A stretch of 64,000 nucleotides of DNA. Origin: Sphingobacterium sp. SYP-B4668 (GTDB taxonomy: Bacteria > Bacteroidota > Bacteroidia > Sphingobacteriales > Sphingobacteriaceae). The position numbers and the translations under genes were made by a program. The notes beneath the pieces are model-generated. The model was not told the origin of the DNA. It did no database searches and was given only the letters and a program-made list of their open reading frames with translations. The DNA is taken from assembly GCF_027627455.1 (NCBI RefSeq), contig NZ_CP115483.1:2108001-2172000 (forward strand). The letters run 5' to 3'. How positions within the stretch are numbered: the stretch's first letter is position 1; every line of letters begins with the position of its first letter. Shown one piece after another: positions 37,777 to 46,318 of this stretch.

Positions 37777-39324
37777 TCAATTTATTTTCTTAAATTCTAG
37801 GTCGTGGAAATCATAGCTGAAGTCTGTCAATGGAGATATTGCTTTCATTGTGAACCCACTAACCTTATCTTGATATACCTTAAAGTTAACAAAAGCATCT
37901 GCTTGAAAATAACGATTGTCCCATTTTATGACAAACGTATCATCTTTATAGAAAAAGAGCTGCCCTGTTAACTGTGGCGATCGCTTGGATTGGAATCTCA
38001 GTTTCCCGTTACTGCGAAAGATCTTCACCTCTCCCAGCCAATTATCAACAAATTTTCCTTCCCATATGTTTGCTAAAAGTCTATTTTTTTTGCTTTGATT
38101 GCTTATCGTTTGCCAGACATCACTTGTGATTTTGTCAGCTTCTGTAGTTGACGATTCGTTTTCGGATTGGTATTTGGCAACCCAGTCTTGCGGAGGTATC
38201 CCGAGGTAAAAATCCTTTATCGTGTTGGATATGGCCATGAAAGCCGCGCCCTCCTGTTGATTGGTTAGTACAATGATACCTAATTGAAGCTGTGGAATCA
38301 TCACAATCTGTGTCACCATACCCTCTAAACCTCCGGTATGCGATACCTCCAATTTACCCGCGACATCGGTGAGTCTGAATCCCAATCCATACGCCCTAAA
38401 GAGGGAGTTATATGGTGGGGTGGTATAGACGGGCATCAAAGTTTGTGGTTTTTTCAATTCATCCATCTGTTGTTTGGATACAATTTGACGACCGGCTATG
38501 GTCCCATTTTCCAAGTGTAGGGACACCCATTTGATGAGGTCATCTACATTGGAATAGATACCACCTGCGGCGTCCACCGTAGTGCCGTCATATTTGTGTA
38601 CCACGTGTAGTTGGCCATCAATAGGTACATGCGGATCGATTATATTTTCAGAGCTCTTCAGTAAGTGCCAATTTGGTGCGGAACGCTCCATCTGGAGTGG
38701 GGTCAAAATATGTTCAGAGATGAATTGCGCCCAAGTTTGCCCAGATGCACGTTCAATGACTACACCTGCAACAATGTATAACAGGTTGTCATAATCATAT
38801 TTTGCCCTGAAGCCGGAGACAGGTTTGAGGTACTGGATGTTATGAATAATGTCTTTAGGAGTGAAATCATTACTATCAGGCCAAATCATCAAATCTCCTG
38901 CACCCAATCCTAGTCCGCTGCGATGTGTAAGCAAATCACGGATTGTAAAGTGTGAGCTCACGTAGGGGTCGTACAGTTTGAACTCTGGGATATACTGTTG
39001 TACTCGATCATCCCATTGCAGCTTCTTTTGGTCAATGAGGATGGCGAGGGCAGTTGCCGTGAATGCTTTTGAATTGGAAGCAATTCCAAAATTTGTCTGT
39101 GTATTGACAGGTTGCTTGGTATGGATGCTGGTCACACCATATCCTTTTTTTAGGACTACCTTTCCGTCTTTTACAATGCCTAATGCAACACCAGGTACGT
39201 TGAAGGTTTTTAATGTTTTTGCAACTAGTGCATCTATTGTGTGCTCTTCGATGTCTTGGGCAGTACTTCGTTGAATTAAGGTGAGGAGTAGTACGAATGT
39301 CAACAATGGATATAGTCTGGTCAT
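37777..39324 (-). CDS. Secreted serine hydrolase, class C beta-lactamase family
   Basis: A 515-residue exported protein (signal peptide MTRLYPLLTFVLLLTLIQRS, cleavage near TAQ). The catalytic domain covers residues 25-400 with the SxxK motif in FGIASNSKAFTATAL, the YxN motif in KYDYDNLLYIVAGVV and an HTGG replacing KTG in VSHTGGLEGM. The C-terminal 100 residues (DUF3471-like) are beta-rich (KFVDNWLGEVKIFRSNGKL). Such proteins are usually D-amino-acid peptidases or esterases rather than resistance enzymes. The start overlaps the HAD phosphatase stop by four bases, and tam follows after eight bases. Confidence 0.85.
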   Translation of the reverse strand: MTRLYPLLTFVLLLTLIQRSTAQDIEEHTIDALVAKTLKTFNVPGVALGIVKDGKVVLKKGYGVTSIHTKQPVNTQTNFGIASNSKAFTATALAILIDQKKLQWDDRVQQYIPEFKLYDPYVSSHFTIRDLLTHRSGLGLGAGDLMIWPDSNDFTPKDIIHNIQYLKPVSGFRAKYDYDNLLYIVAGVVIERASGQTWAQFISEHILTPLQMERSAPNWHLLKSSENIIDPHVPIDGQLHVVHKYDGTTVDAAGGIYSNVDDLIKWVSLHLENGTIAGRQIVSKQQMDELKKPQTLMPVYTTPPYNSLFRAYGLGFRLTDVAGKLEVSHTGGLEGMVTQIVMIPQLQLGIIVLTNQQEGAAFMAISNTIKDFYLGIPPQDWVAKYQSENESSTTEADKITSDVWQTISNQSKKNRLLANIWEGKFVDNWLGEVKIFRSNGKLRFQSKRSPQLTGQLFFYKDDTFVIKWDNRYFQADAFVNFKVYQDKVSGFTMKAISPLTDFSYDFHDLEFKKIN

Positions 39325-39989
39325 GCTGAATGGCGATTAGCGGTTAAGAACTGATTGAGTGCTGCTACGCTCTCGATGGTGTATGTCGCTCCGGCTACCT
39401 CCAACTCTTGGCGATTTCCAAACCCGTACAATACACCCATCGTGTCCATCCCTGTATTTTGCCCACCAATGACATCGTATTTACGGTCGCCAATCATCAG
39501 CGTATGTGTCGTGTCATGGATGTTGTTTTCGGCCAATACGTGTTGGATGACATGTGTTTTGGTCGGTCTGGAATCGTCAAGTGCGCTGCCTCCCACAAAG
39601 TCAAAATAACCGCGAATACTAAAATAGTCAAGTATCTGTTCGGCAAATACAGTCGGTTTTGAAGTCGCCAAATATAACCGGTATCCATTTTTCTTGGCAG
39701 TGGCTAGTAAGTCTTTGATACCATCATAAAGTATATTTTCATATAGTCCTTTCTCCGCGAAGCGTTCCCTATACTTCAATACCCCTATATCAGCCTGGTC
39801 TTCAGTGAAATGATATTTTTCCAATAGTGTTTGTTTGATAGGAGGGCCTATAAGCGGTTCCAAGCTATGTAAATCATCGACTTGGATTCCAAAATGTGCT
39901 AAAGAATAAGCTATTGATTTGGTGATACCTTCCGCAGGGTCAGATAAGGTACCATCTAGGTCGAACAATAAATTTCGATAGTGCTTCAT
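39321..39989 (-). CDS. HAD-family phosphatase, phosphoglycolate phosphatase-like
   Basis: A 222-residue HAD hydrolase. Motif I is LLFDLDGTLSDPAEGITKSI at the N-terminus, motif II Ser/Thr lies in YLATSKPTVFAEQIL, motif III Lys in SRPTKTHVI, and motif IV in TLMIGDRKYDVIGGQNTGMD. The cap domain and length fit phosphoglycolate phosphatase or 5'-nucleotidase-type enzymes; the exact substrate is not set by motif. It heads a reverse-strand operon with the serine hydrolase (four-base overlap) and tam. Confidence 0.85.
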   Translation of the reverse strand: MKHYRNLLFDLDGTLSDPAEGITKSIAYSLAHFGIQVDDLHSLEPLIGPPIKQTLLEKYHFTEDQADIGVLKYRERFAEKGLYENILYDGIKDLLATAKKNGYRLYLATSKPTVFAEQILDYFSIRGYFDFVGGSALDDSRPTKTHVIQHVLAENNIHDTTHTLMIGDRKYDVIGGQNTGMDTMGVLYGFGNRQELEVAGATYTIESVAALNQFLTANRHSA

Positions 39990-40061
39990 ATATCCAATAT
40001 AATGAATTGAAGAGAATAATAAAAATTCCGAATAAGAATGGGGCAGCTTTTGAAATCTAAT

Positions 40062-40092
40062 GTTGAAGAAAGTAGAAAAATTGTTAGTTTAG
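40062..40092 (+). promoter_or_regulatory. Promoter of small MscS gene
   Basis: GTTG (40062-40065), 19 bases, TAGTTTAG (40085-40092; last two positions differ from TAnnTTTG), 18 bases before the ATG. Confidence 0.5.
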
Positions 40093-40110
40093 CAAAAGTT
40101 AGGATAAGAT

Positions 40111-40974
40111 ATGGAAAATAACAACAAACGAGGCGGATGGCCTATTACTTTTATTGTTAAGAGCACATTATGGGTAGGGCTTATCGTTTCCTTTCCGGTG
40201 ATGGAAGATGCATATAAGAAGAGTACATATCTTTCGCAAATGGGCTATGCATTGAACACTTTCCTAACGGCTAGCATTTTATTGTCGGTCGGACGTTTCA
40301 TATTGATTGCCCTGTATAATCGCCGCAGTGCGCAGCACAGTGTGCGCGGGAATTTTGTATTGGGGATCAATAGGGTTACGGTTGTCTTGAATGCAGTCTT
40401 TGGCATTATCTCCCTTATGATAGCCTTTGGTATTAATCCTAAGGATTTTGTGACGAGCATGACCATTGTTGCTATGGCCATAGCGGTTACATTCCGAGAA
40501 TATATTACCAATATGATCAGTGGATTGATTTTAATGTTTTCCGATCAATTTTCAGTAGGAGATCGCATCAAGGTGGGCGAGTACAACGGTAAGATTGTCG
40601 ATATTACCCTCGCCAATATTGTAGTCAAAAATGATGATGATGATATCGTGTTGATTCCTAATAATGCGGCTTTCACCGAAAAAGTCGTGAATAAATCTGT
40701 ACATCAGTCCAACAAGTTGACGGTTAGGTTTGAGCTGCCATTGCAGTCTGCCGTATTTTTGGAGCAATTGGAGGCCGACCTCAAAAAACTTCTTAAAAAC
40801 CACCCTGAGGTCAGCTGGAACAATGAGGTGATGCTAAAAGTAATTGATATAGGCAAAGACTACGTCAAGTACAAAATAGAATTCATTGCCATCAATAGCA
40901 CGAATAAGCTTCACCGTCAATTGGAAAATGAGGTATTGGTAGAAGTCTTAAAATATCAACGGAATCGGGTTTAA
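40111..40974 (+). CDS. Mechanosensitive ion channel, MscS family (small)
   Basis: A 287-residue inner-membrane channel. Three to four hydrophobic helices fill residues 12-130 (STLWVGLIVSFPVM, FLTASILLSVGRFILIALY, NAVFGIISLMIAFGI, SMTIVAMAIAVTFREYITNM), the last being the glycine/alanine pore helix. The MscS beta domain follows: LILMFSDQFSVGDRIKVGEY, then LIPNNAAFTEKVVNK, and a C-terminal alpha/beta domain. It would release solutes on osmotic downshock. Its stop codon and that of convergent coaA share a TTAA, overlapping by four bases. Confidence 0.88.
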   Translation: MENNNKRGGWPITFIVKSTLWVGLIVSFPVMEDAYKKSTYLSQMGYALNTFLTASILLSVGRFILIALYNRRSAQHSVRGNFVLGINRVTVVLNAVFGIISLMIAFGINPKDFVTSMTIVAMAIAVTFREYITNMISGLILMFSDQFSVGDRIKVGEYNGKIVDITLANIVVKNDDDDIVLIPNNAAFTEKVVNKSVHQSNKLTVRFELPLQSAVFLEQLEADLKKLLKNHPEVSWNNEVMLKVIDIGKDYVKYKIEFIAINSTNKLHRQLENEVLVEVLKYQRNRV

Positions 40975-41906
40975 ATCTTTCGAATCTTAATCTTGCCAAC
41001 AAAGTGGTGATCTCCTTTTTCTAAGATTAAGTCTGCGCGATAGCGAGTAGGGAGGATGTTTTCAATCAAATTGGGCCGATTGATTTCGTTCCAGATATCT
41101 GTGGCCATCTGCTTACTTTCGTCCTTATCCATTCCCGCAAACTTGTGGAAGTATGATTTGGGGTCTTGGAAAGCTGTGGCTCTAAGTGATTCGAAGCGGT
41201 CTATATACCAGGCCATGATATCCTTCTCTTTGGCATCCACATAGATGGAATAATCGAAAAAATCAGATACGAATACTCCAGTACGTTGCGAATTGACCTG
41301 AAGTACATTGATGCCTTCAACTATCAAGATATCTGGTGCATCAATGACAATCTTTTCACCCAAGACATCGTATACCAAATGCGAATACAATGGGGCTTCT
41401 ATATTGGCCTTTCCAGATTTTACATCTGCTAGAAACGTTAATAAACCTTTTGCATCATAGCTTTCAGGGAATCCTTTTCTATTCATGATACCCCGTTCTA
41501 AAAGGGTGTCGTTGGGATAGAGAAAGCCATCTGTAGTCACCAAATCCACCTTTGGTTTATCAGGAAGTAGGGATAGTACTTTCTGAAGGACACGAGCGGT
41601 AGTGCTTTTGCCTACCGCCACTGATCCAGCTATACCAATGATAAATGGTAGTTTCTTATTGTTGGTCAAGAAAAAACTATTTGTACTTTGATGCAGAGTC
41701 TTAGCGTGTTGTATATGGATATGCAAAAGATGCGCCAATGGAAAGTAGATGTCTTCTATCTCTTCCATGGTAAGCGGTTCGTTCAGCGCACGTAAGTATT
41801 GGATATCACTATCCGAGATATTATGCGAAAAATGACCGTTTAATTGCTTCCATTCTTCTCTTGAAAGCAATTGAAATGGGCTATTGAAAGTTGCTAATTC
41901 TGTCAT
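40971..41906 (-). CDS. coaA: Pantothenate kinase, type I
   Basis: A 311-residue kinase that catalyses the first step of coenzyme A synthesis. The P-loop is GIAGSVAVGKSTTARVLQ (residues 91-108), followed by LVTTDGFLYPNDTLLERGIM and RKGFPESYD. Later landmarks are YSHLVYDVL, PDILIVEGINVLQ and YVDAKEKDIMAWYIDRF. It is the CoaA (E. coli) type, not the type III enzyme common in many bacteria. Upstream lies a -7-like TAGGTTTG (41933-41940). The gene converges on the MscS gene with a four-base overlap at the stops. Confidence 0.95.
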   Translation of the reverse strand: MTELATFNSPFQLLSREEWKQLNGHFSHNISDSDIQYLRALNEPLTMEEIEDIYFPLAHLLHIHIQHAKTLHQSTNSFFLTNNKKLPFIIGIAGSVAVGKSTTARVLQKVLSLLPDKPKVDLVTTDGFLYPNDTLLERGIMNRKGFPESYDAKGLLTFLADVKSGKANIEAPLYSHLVYDVLGEKIVIDAPDILIVEGINVLQVNSQRTGVFVSDFFDYSIYVDAKEKDIMAWYIDRFESLRATAFQDPKSYFHKFAGMDKDESKQMATDIWNEINRPNLIENILPTRYRADLILEKGDHHFVGKIKIRKI

Positions 41907-42109
41907 TAATCCGTATTGATACTCTTAAGATGCAAACCTAAATAAATTCTTTTGCAAAATAATACCATAGATATAGAAAATGAATTATTCATAGTAACAT
42001 GTGTTCAAAGATAGTCATGGATACCTGAGGTTTTTGTAACTATCTTCCACTCCGAAGTATGCTATTGCAGTGTTAAGAGAAGTATTCTAAGCATATTAAT
42101 GCAAAATAG

Positions 42110-42511
42110 TTAAAGGAGATTGCTATCGATAATGATGGGATTGGATAATATTTTGTGGATAGGGCACTTGTCAATAATTGTCAAAAGACGTTTCTTCTGT
42201 TCATCATCCAAATCGCCATCGAAGGATACGTGGCATTTGACATAGGTCGCTTGTTGTTGTTCGCTTTTTTGCACTTCAGATGATAGGTGTACAGTCACTT
42301 TTTCAAGAGACCACTTTTTTTGATCAGCATACATTCTGGCTGTCATTACTTTGCAGGCTCCTAGCGACGATAGCAATAACTGTGTGGGGGTAAGCCCCTC
42401 ATCCTGTCCCCCAAGTTCCTTAGGTTCATCTGCAATGACCGTATGATTTTGGGTTGTGATGGTAGTCGTGTACTTGATTTGTTCGATTACTACGGTGACT
42501 TCATTGTTCAT
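42110..42511 (-). CDS. OsmC-family protein
   Basis: A 133-residue protein of the OsmC/Ohr fold, which usually detoxifies organic hydroperoxides. The two family cysteines are visible in LLSSLGACKVMTARMYADQK and LTIIDKCPIHKIL. The pattern LTPTQLLLSSLGACK fits the OsmC/YhfA branch rather than Ohr. It lies on the reverse strand 38 bases after mgsA. An inverted repeat AAGATAGT...ACTATCTT (42008-42046) follows about 60 bases after the stop and may end the transcript. Confidence 0.85.
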   Translation of the reverse strand: MNNEVTVVIEQIKYTTTITTQNHTVIADEPKELGGQDEGLTPTQLLLSSLGACKVMTARMYADQKKWSLEKVTVHLSSEVQKSEQQQATYVKCHVSFDGDLDDEQKKRLLTIIDKCPIHKILSNPIIIDSNLL

Positions 42512-42549
42512 ATCCGATTGTTGGGCTTAAATAAAAATGGAAAATACTG

Positions 42550-42945
42550 TTAGTTGTCGTCTTCAAGAAGTCCTTCTATGATAAGGCTTCCAGTCGCTGG
42601 ATTGGTGGCCAATGGTACATTGTATAGGTCGCAGATCCGCATCAACATTTGTATGTCGGGTTCGTGTGGATGTTTGCCAAGGGGATCTCTGAAAAAGATA
42701 ATGCCATTGACAAGACCCTCCGCTGCCATAGCAGCAATCTGTGCATCCCCGCCTTTGGGTCCACTCAATTTGAGCTCCACAGGAAGGCCAGTTTGTTGGA
42801 TATACGATCCAGTAGTCCCTGTTGCCACCAAATGGGCTCGTCTCAAGGACTCAATGTGGTCCTTGACAAATCCGACCATTTCTGCCTTTTTTCCATCGTG
42901 GGCAATTAATGCAATTGTTTTTTTCATTAGCGTATTGTTATTCAT
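42550..42945 (-). CDS. mgsA: Methylglyoxal synthase
   Basis: A 131-residue enzyme that converts dihydroxyacetone phosphate to methylglyoxal, a bypass used when phosphate is short. Motifs: IALIAHDGKKAEMVGFV, ATGTTGSYIQ (phosphate site), LSGPKGGDAQIAAM (catalytic Asp), and FFRDPLGKHPHEPDIQML. The family's whole length is present. Two possible starts lie six codons apart (42945 and 42927). SpmAB precedes it by 14 bases on the same strand, so both may share the promoter at 44211-44242. Confidence 0.93.
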   Translation of the reverse strand: MNNNTLMKKTIALIAHDGKKAEMVGFVKDHIESLRRAHLVATGTTGSYIQQTGLPVELKLSGPKGGDAQIAAMAAEGLVNGIIFFRDPLGKHPHEPDIQMLMRICDLYNVPLATNPATGSLIIEGLLEDDN

Positions 42946-42959
42946 CTACTACTCCAAAA

Positions 42960-44192
42960 TTAACCAAAGAAAATATAGGCCAAAATGATTGCCGCAACCA
43001 ATCCGACAAGGTCAGCGATTAAACCGCAAGTCAGTGCGTGTCTTGTGTTTTTGATTCCTACCGAACCAAAGTATACCGCTAGCACATAAAATGTCGTCTC
43101 CGAAGATCCTTGAATCACGCTTGCCAACCTTCCTTGGAACGAGTCGGCCCCATAGGTCGTCATGACATCCACCATTAGTCCTCTCGCGCCACCACCACTA
43201 AGGGTTTTCATCAAGCCTACAGGAAGGGCCGGTACAAAACGCGTGTCAAATCCCATTGCTGCAAATGCAGAACCTATCCCATTCACAATATAGTCCATGC
43301 AGCCCGTGGTGCGAAATGCAGAGATGGCCACTAAGATGGCGATAAGGAAAGGGATAATCATGACAGAAGTCTTAAACCCCTCTTTCGCCCCTTCAATAAA
43401 AGCATCATAAACATTGATTTTTTTTATGGCTGCATATCCGATAAAGAGAATAATGATAGAGAATATAAGCAACCCGCCGATTAATCCCGTGATTTTTTCA
43501 ATTTGCTCTGGAGGTAACCCATTTAGTCCGAAATACAATGCGGCCATCAATCCGACAAAAATCCCCAAGAATATTAAAATGGGAAGTTTGAAGAGATTGA
43601 TTTTTTGAAAAATTGCGACAGCAATCATACCTGCGATGAATGAAATAAAAGTACCGATTAGTGAAGGAATGAAGATATCTGCGGGGTTGGCAGCGCCATT
43701 TGAAAGGCGTAAAGCCATGACAGAGGTAGGAATGAGCGCTATTCCAGCAGTATTGAGGACCAAGAACATAATCTGTGCATTCGTTGCCGTATCTTTATCA
43801 GGATTGAGCTCCTGAAGTTCCTTCATGGCTTTCAGCCCTACGGGAGTCGCTGCATTGTCTAATCCCAACATATTTGCTGAAAAATTCATGATGATAGAGC
43901 CATTTGCAGGGTGGTTTTTAGGTACTCCAGGAAATAATTTGCTGAAAAATGGATTTACGCCTTTGGCAAATACACGAATCATTCCTGCTTGTTCACCTAC
44001 TTTCATGATGCCCAACCAAAATGTCATCATACCAATCAATCCTAAGGAAATCTCTGCACCTGTCTTTGCGCTGTCAAACATACCATTGATTACTTGTGAG
44101 AATATTTCAGTATCACCTAAGAAGATTAGTTTGCAGAGTGCAACGATAAAAGCGATTACGAAGAAAGCAATCCAGACGTAGTTTAGGGCCAT
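42960..44192 (-). CDS. SpmA-SpmB fusion membrane protein (nucleoside-recognition/Gate domains)
   Basis: A 410-residue integral membrane protein with around ten helices. The N-terminal half matches SpmA (GLIGMMTFWLGIMKVGEQAG, NMLGLDNAATPVGLKAMKEL, MFLVLNTAGIALIPTSVMAL), and the C-terminal half matches SpmB (SVMIIPFLIAILVAISAFRT, LMKTLSGGGARGLMVDVM, VIQGSSETTFYVLAVYFGSV). In Bacillus these are two separate spore maturation proteins. This organism does not sporulate as far as known for the group, so the fused form must have another role, probably transport of a small molecule. It is driven by the palindrome-spacer promoter at 44211-44242. Confidence 0.87.
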   Translation of the reverse strand: MALNYVWIAFFVIAFIVALCKLIFLGDTEIFSQVINGMFDSAKTGAEISLGLIGMMTFWLGIMKVGEQAGMIRVFAKGVNPFFSKLFPGVPKNHPANGSIIMNFSANMLGLDNAATPVGLKAMKELQELNPDKDTATNAQIMFLVLNTAGIALIPTSVMALRLSNGAANPADIFIPSLIGTFISFIAGMIAVAIFQKINLFKLPILIFLGIFVGLMAALYFGLNGLPPEQIEKITGLIGGLLIFSIIILFIGYAAIKKINVYDAFIEGAKEGFKTSVMIIPFLIAILVAISAFRTTGCMDYIVNGIGSAFAAMGFDTRFVPALPVGLMKTLSGGGARGLMVDVMTTYGADSFQGRLASVIQGSSETTFYVLAVYFGSVGIKNTRHALTCGLIADLVGLVAAIILAYIFFG

Positions 44193-44210
44193 GTTGTATG
44201 TTTGTTATCG

Positions 44211-44242
44211 TAAACTTAGATAAAATGCCTCGCATTCACGAA
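44211..44242 (-). promoter_or_regulatory. SpmAB promoter with palindromic spacer
   Basis: On the reverse strand TTCG (44239-44242), 20 bases, TAAGTTTA (44211-44218). The spacer contains the perfect inverted repeat AATGC-CTC-GCATT (44224-44236). A near copy lies before the large MscS gene (56117-56148). Confidence 0.7.
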
Positions 44243-44410
44243 TACCTAATAAAAAAAAGGATCATTATTTGCCGAAGTATGCAATAATTGTTGTCATATG
44301 TGCAAAAACAAGTGTAATAAAAAACGGGCTTTTACACATCTATATCGATTCAGATACCTCTTATTGATATTTTCATTTTTGAATAATACTTTTTTGTATT
44401 TTACAAGGCG

Positions 44411-45466
44411 TTAATCTCTTTTTTTTAAAAAATTCCAATTTGATTTTCGGTTTCTGGAATTACGGTCCTCGATCAGCTCAACAACCAGCTTGTCGATAAT
44501 ATCCTCATTTTCGCTGATCATTCTGTCAGCCAAAGACTCCAATTTTTGGATATTGCTTTTTGTGGCTGCATCAAGGGATGATTCTACAGAAAGTAAATTA
44601 TTAGGTTCAATTCGGGTATAGTTTTCCAAATGATGTACCGACTTAAAAAGTTGGCGAAGAAAATAATCTATGCTTTCGGATGAGCTGCTCGTCATGATGT
44701 CCACCAAAGCGGGACCGATAGATATGGCCCATTTCTTTTTGAAGTCTTCATAATTATAAGCATTTCTGGCAGCTCCAGTGCCCAATGAAAGGATGGATAT
44801 ATCTGTAATCTTGAACGTATTAAAGGTCTTAAGTACTTCTAATAGTGCAGATATCGAAGGATTTTGGGCGAATACCCCTCCATCCACAAGCGGATAGCGA
44901 ATATTGGCGAGCGAGAATATTTCAGCAACCGAAAAATATGTTGGCGCAGCGGCAGTAGCTCTACATACATCTCTCACAAAAAAGTCTCGTGATTCACCAT
45001 GACTAATTGCCTTTTGTTGACGGAAGAAGTGATTCTTACGTAATTCGATATTGTAGGCTGTAATGATACAAGGCTTAATCAATTGACTAAGTTTAATATC
45101 TCCGAAATAATCCATCAACACTTTTTCAAATGTGGTTTCATCGTAGAGCTCACTCAACAGACCGAATTGACTTAGAAAACGCCTCCATCGTGTGGTCGAA
45201 AAAATTTCTGGACCATGATCTAGATAAATGTTAAGCGCTTCGCGCGTGCTGAAACGAGGCTTGTTGGGGTTTTCTTCGCTAGGACAGAGAATCAGGGCTG
45301 TCAATATCCCACCTGTGCTTGTTCCTGCAAAAAAATCGAAAAAATCAGAAATATGCACGTTAGGGTCATTAGTCCCAGCTTTTAATTTGTCTTCGAGGTG
45401 GACCATTAATAAACCCGGTATTATTCCTCGGATTCCCCCTCCATCTATCGAAAGAATTCGCTTCAT
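44411..45466 (-). CDS. Patatin-like phospholipase
   Basis: A 351-residue acyl hydrolase. The oxyanion loop is SIDGGGIRGIIPGL (residues 6-19), the nucleophile Ser lies in FAGTSTGGILT (GxSxG), and the catalytic Asp lies in LVDGGVFAQNP (DGG/A motif). It would release fatty acids from phospholipids or other lipid esters. There is no signal peptide, so it acts inside the cell. Patatins of this type also serve as effectors in CBASS antiphage systems, but no cyclase or other CBASS gene is next to it, so I treat it as a housekeeping enzyme. A 10-base inverted repeat lies upstream (45588-45658). Confidence 0.88.
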   Translation of the reverse strand: MKRILSIDGGGIRGIIPGLLMVHLEDKLKAGTNDPNVHISDFFDFFAGTSTGGILTALILCPSEENPNKPRFSTREALNIYLDHGPEIFSTTRWRRFLSQFGLLSELYDETTFEKVLMDYFGDIKLSQLIKPCIITAYNIELRKNHFFRQQKAISHGESRDFFVRDVCRATAAAPTYFSVAEIFSLANIRYPLVDGGVFAQNPSISALLEVLKTFNTFKITDISILSLGTGAARNAYNYEDFKKKWAISIGPALVDIMTSSSSESIDYFLRQLFKSVHHLENYTRIEPNNLLSVESSLDAATKSNIQKLESLADRMISENEDIIDKLVVELIEDRNSRNRKSNWNFLKKRD

Positions 45467-45587
45467 CTGCCAATAATTACTTGATATAATTGTCTATTCT
45501 CAATAGTATATATGAGCTCGCTATGTTCGATTTTTGTTCCATCAATGGGATGACAGCGGCTTTTTATAACCAAAGTCCTCTCATTCG

Positions 45588-45658
45588 TCGACAAAATAGA
45601 ATTTTTACGGTTTATTTAGACATGATTCAACATACGTAAATGTATTGAATTTTGTCGA
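45588..45658. repeat. Inverted repeat between patatin and Gre-like genes
   Basis: TCGACAAAAT (45588-45597) and ATTTTGTCGA (45649-45658) are exact inverted copies 51 bases apart, within the divergent promoter region. A second, shorter pair CTAAG...CTTAG follows near 45690-45706. Both could be regulator sites. Confidence 0.4.
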
Positions 45659-45743
45659 GAAGGCAAACAGTTTTGCCGATAGAAATGGCGCTAAGTACAA
45701 GCTTAGTCTTTTCTTTTACTTGGAATAGTATTAGATTAGGACC

Positions 45744-46202
45744 ATGAATGAAGACCTTATAATTAAAGAGAAGCTAGTTGCATACATATTTACTGTTACA
45801 AACAAACGGTTGGAGGAAATCGATATTGCCCTTTCTCAGGCACGGGAATCGTCCATTGACGACACAAAAAGTAGTGCCGGAGACAAATACGAAACTTCTA
45901 GAGAGATGATACAGCAAGATATTACACGCTTGCAAAAGCAACGTCTAGAAGTTTTAAAGGAATTAGAAATATTGCGTAAAATCGAGCTTGTTCCGATTAG
46001 AGTAGGACGTTTGGGAGCATTGGTCACCACCGATCGTCTGGTTTATTTTCTTGCAACCAGTTTGGGGCAAGTTAGCGTGGAGGGCAAGAGCTATGCCGTC
46101 ATCTCGGCGCATTCCCCAATTGGCAAATGTTTGAATGGAATACAGATAGGACAATCCTTTGAGTTCAACGGGGCTAAGCAGGTGGTGAAGAATATTGTCT
46201 GA
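45744..46202 (+). CDS. Gre-like secondary-channel factor (GreA/GreB C-terminal domain)
   Basis: A 152-residue protein with two parts. Residues 1-85 form two long helices broken by an acidic turn, SSIDDTKSSAGDKYETSREM, which matches in place and kind the acidic coiled-coil tip of GreA (GDLSENAEY...). Residues 90-152 resemble the FKBP-like C-terminal domain of Gre factors: RVGRLGALVTTDRLVYFLAT, GKSYAVISAHSPIGKCLNGI and IGQSFEFNGAKQVVKNI. Gre factors enter the RNA polymerase secondary channel and rescue stalled complexes. I recall that relatives in this phylum are often labelled 3-oxoacyl-ACP synthase, which the sequence does not support. Confidence 0.65.
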   Translation: MNEDLIIKEKLVAYIFTVTNKRLEEIDIALSQARESSIDDTKSSAGDKYETSREMIQQDITRLQKQRLEVLKELEILRKIELVPIRVGRLGALVTTDRLVYFLATSLGQVSVEGKSYAVISAHSPIGKCLNGIQIGQSFEFNGAKQVVKNIV

Positions 46203-46255
46203 TCGATTTAACAAAACATTTTTGTAAGCAGATTGTTAGCATGAAAAGTCAATCG

Positions 46256-46281
46256 CGAAGACCTGTATAGTTTGGTCTTCG
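46256..46281 (+). terminator. Strong hairpin between Gre-like and BON genes
   Basis: CGAAGACC (46256-46263) pairs with GGTCTTCG (46274-46281) across a 10-base loop. It lies 54 bases after the Gre-like stop and 37 bases before the BON gene. No T-tract follows, so it may instead be a leader structure of the BON gene. Confidence 0.4.
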
Positions 46282-46318
46282 GTTGATAAGTTAAATCGAA
46301 CATGCTAAATTAATAATT

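Noticed and set aside
44411..45466. Patatin as a CBASS antiphage effector
   Set aside because: No cyclase, E1/E2-like or other CBASS gene lies beside it; neighbours are housekeeping genes.
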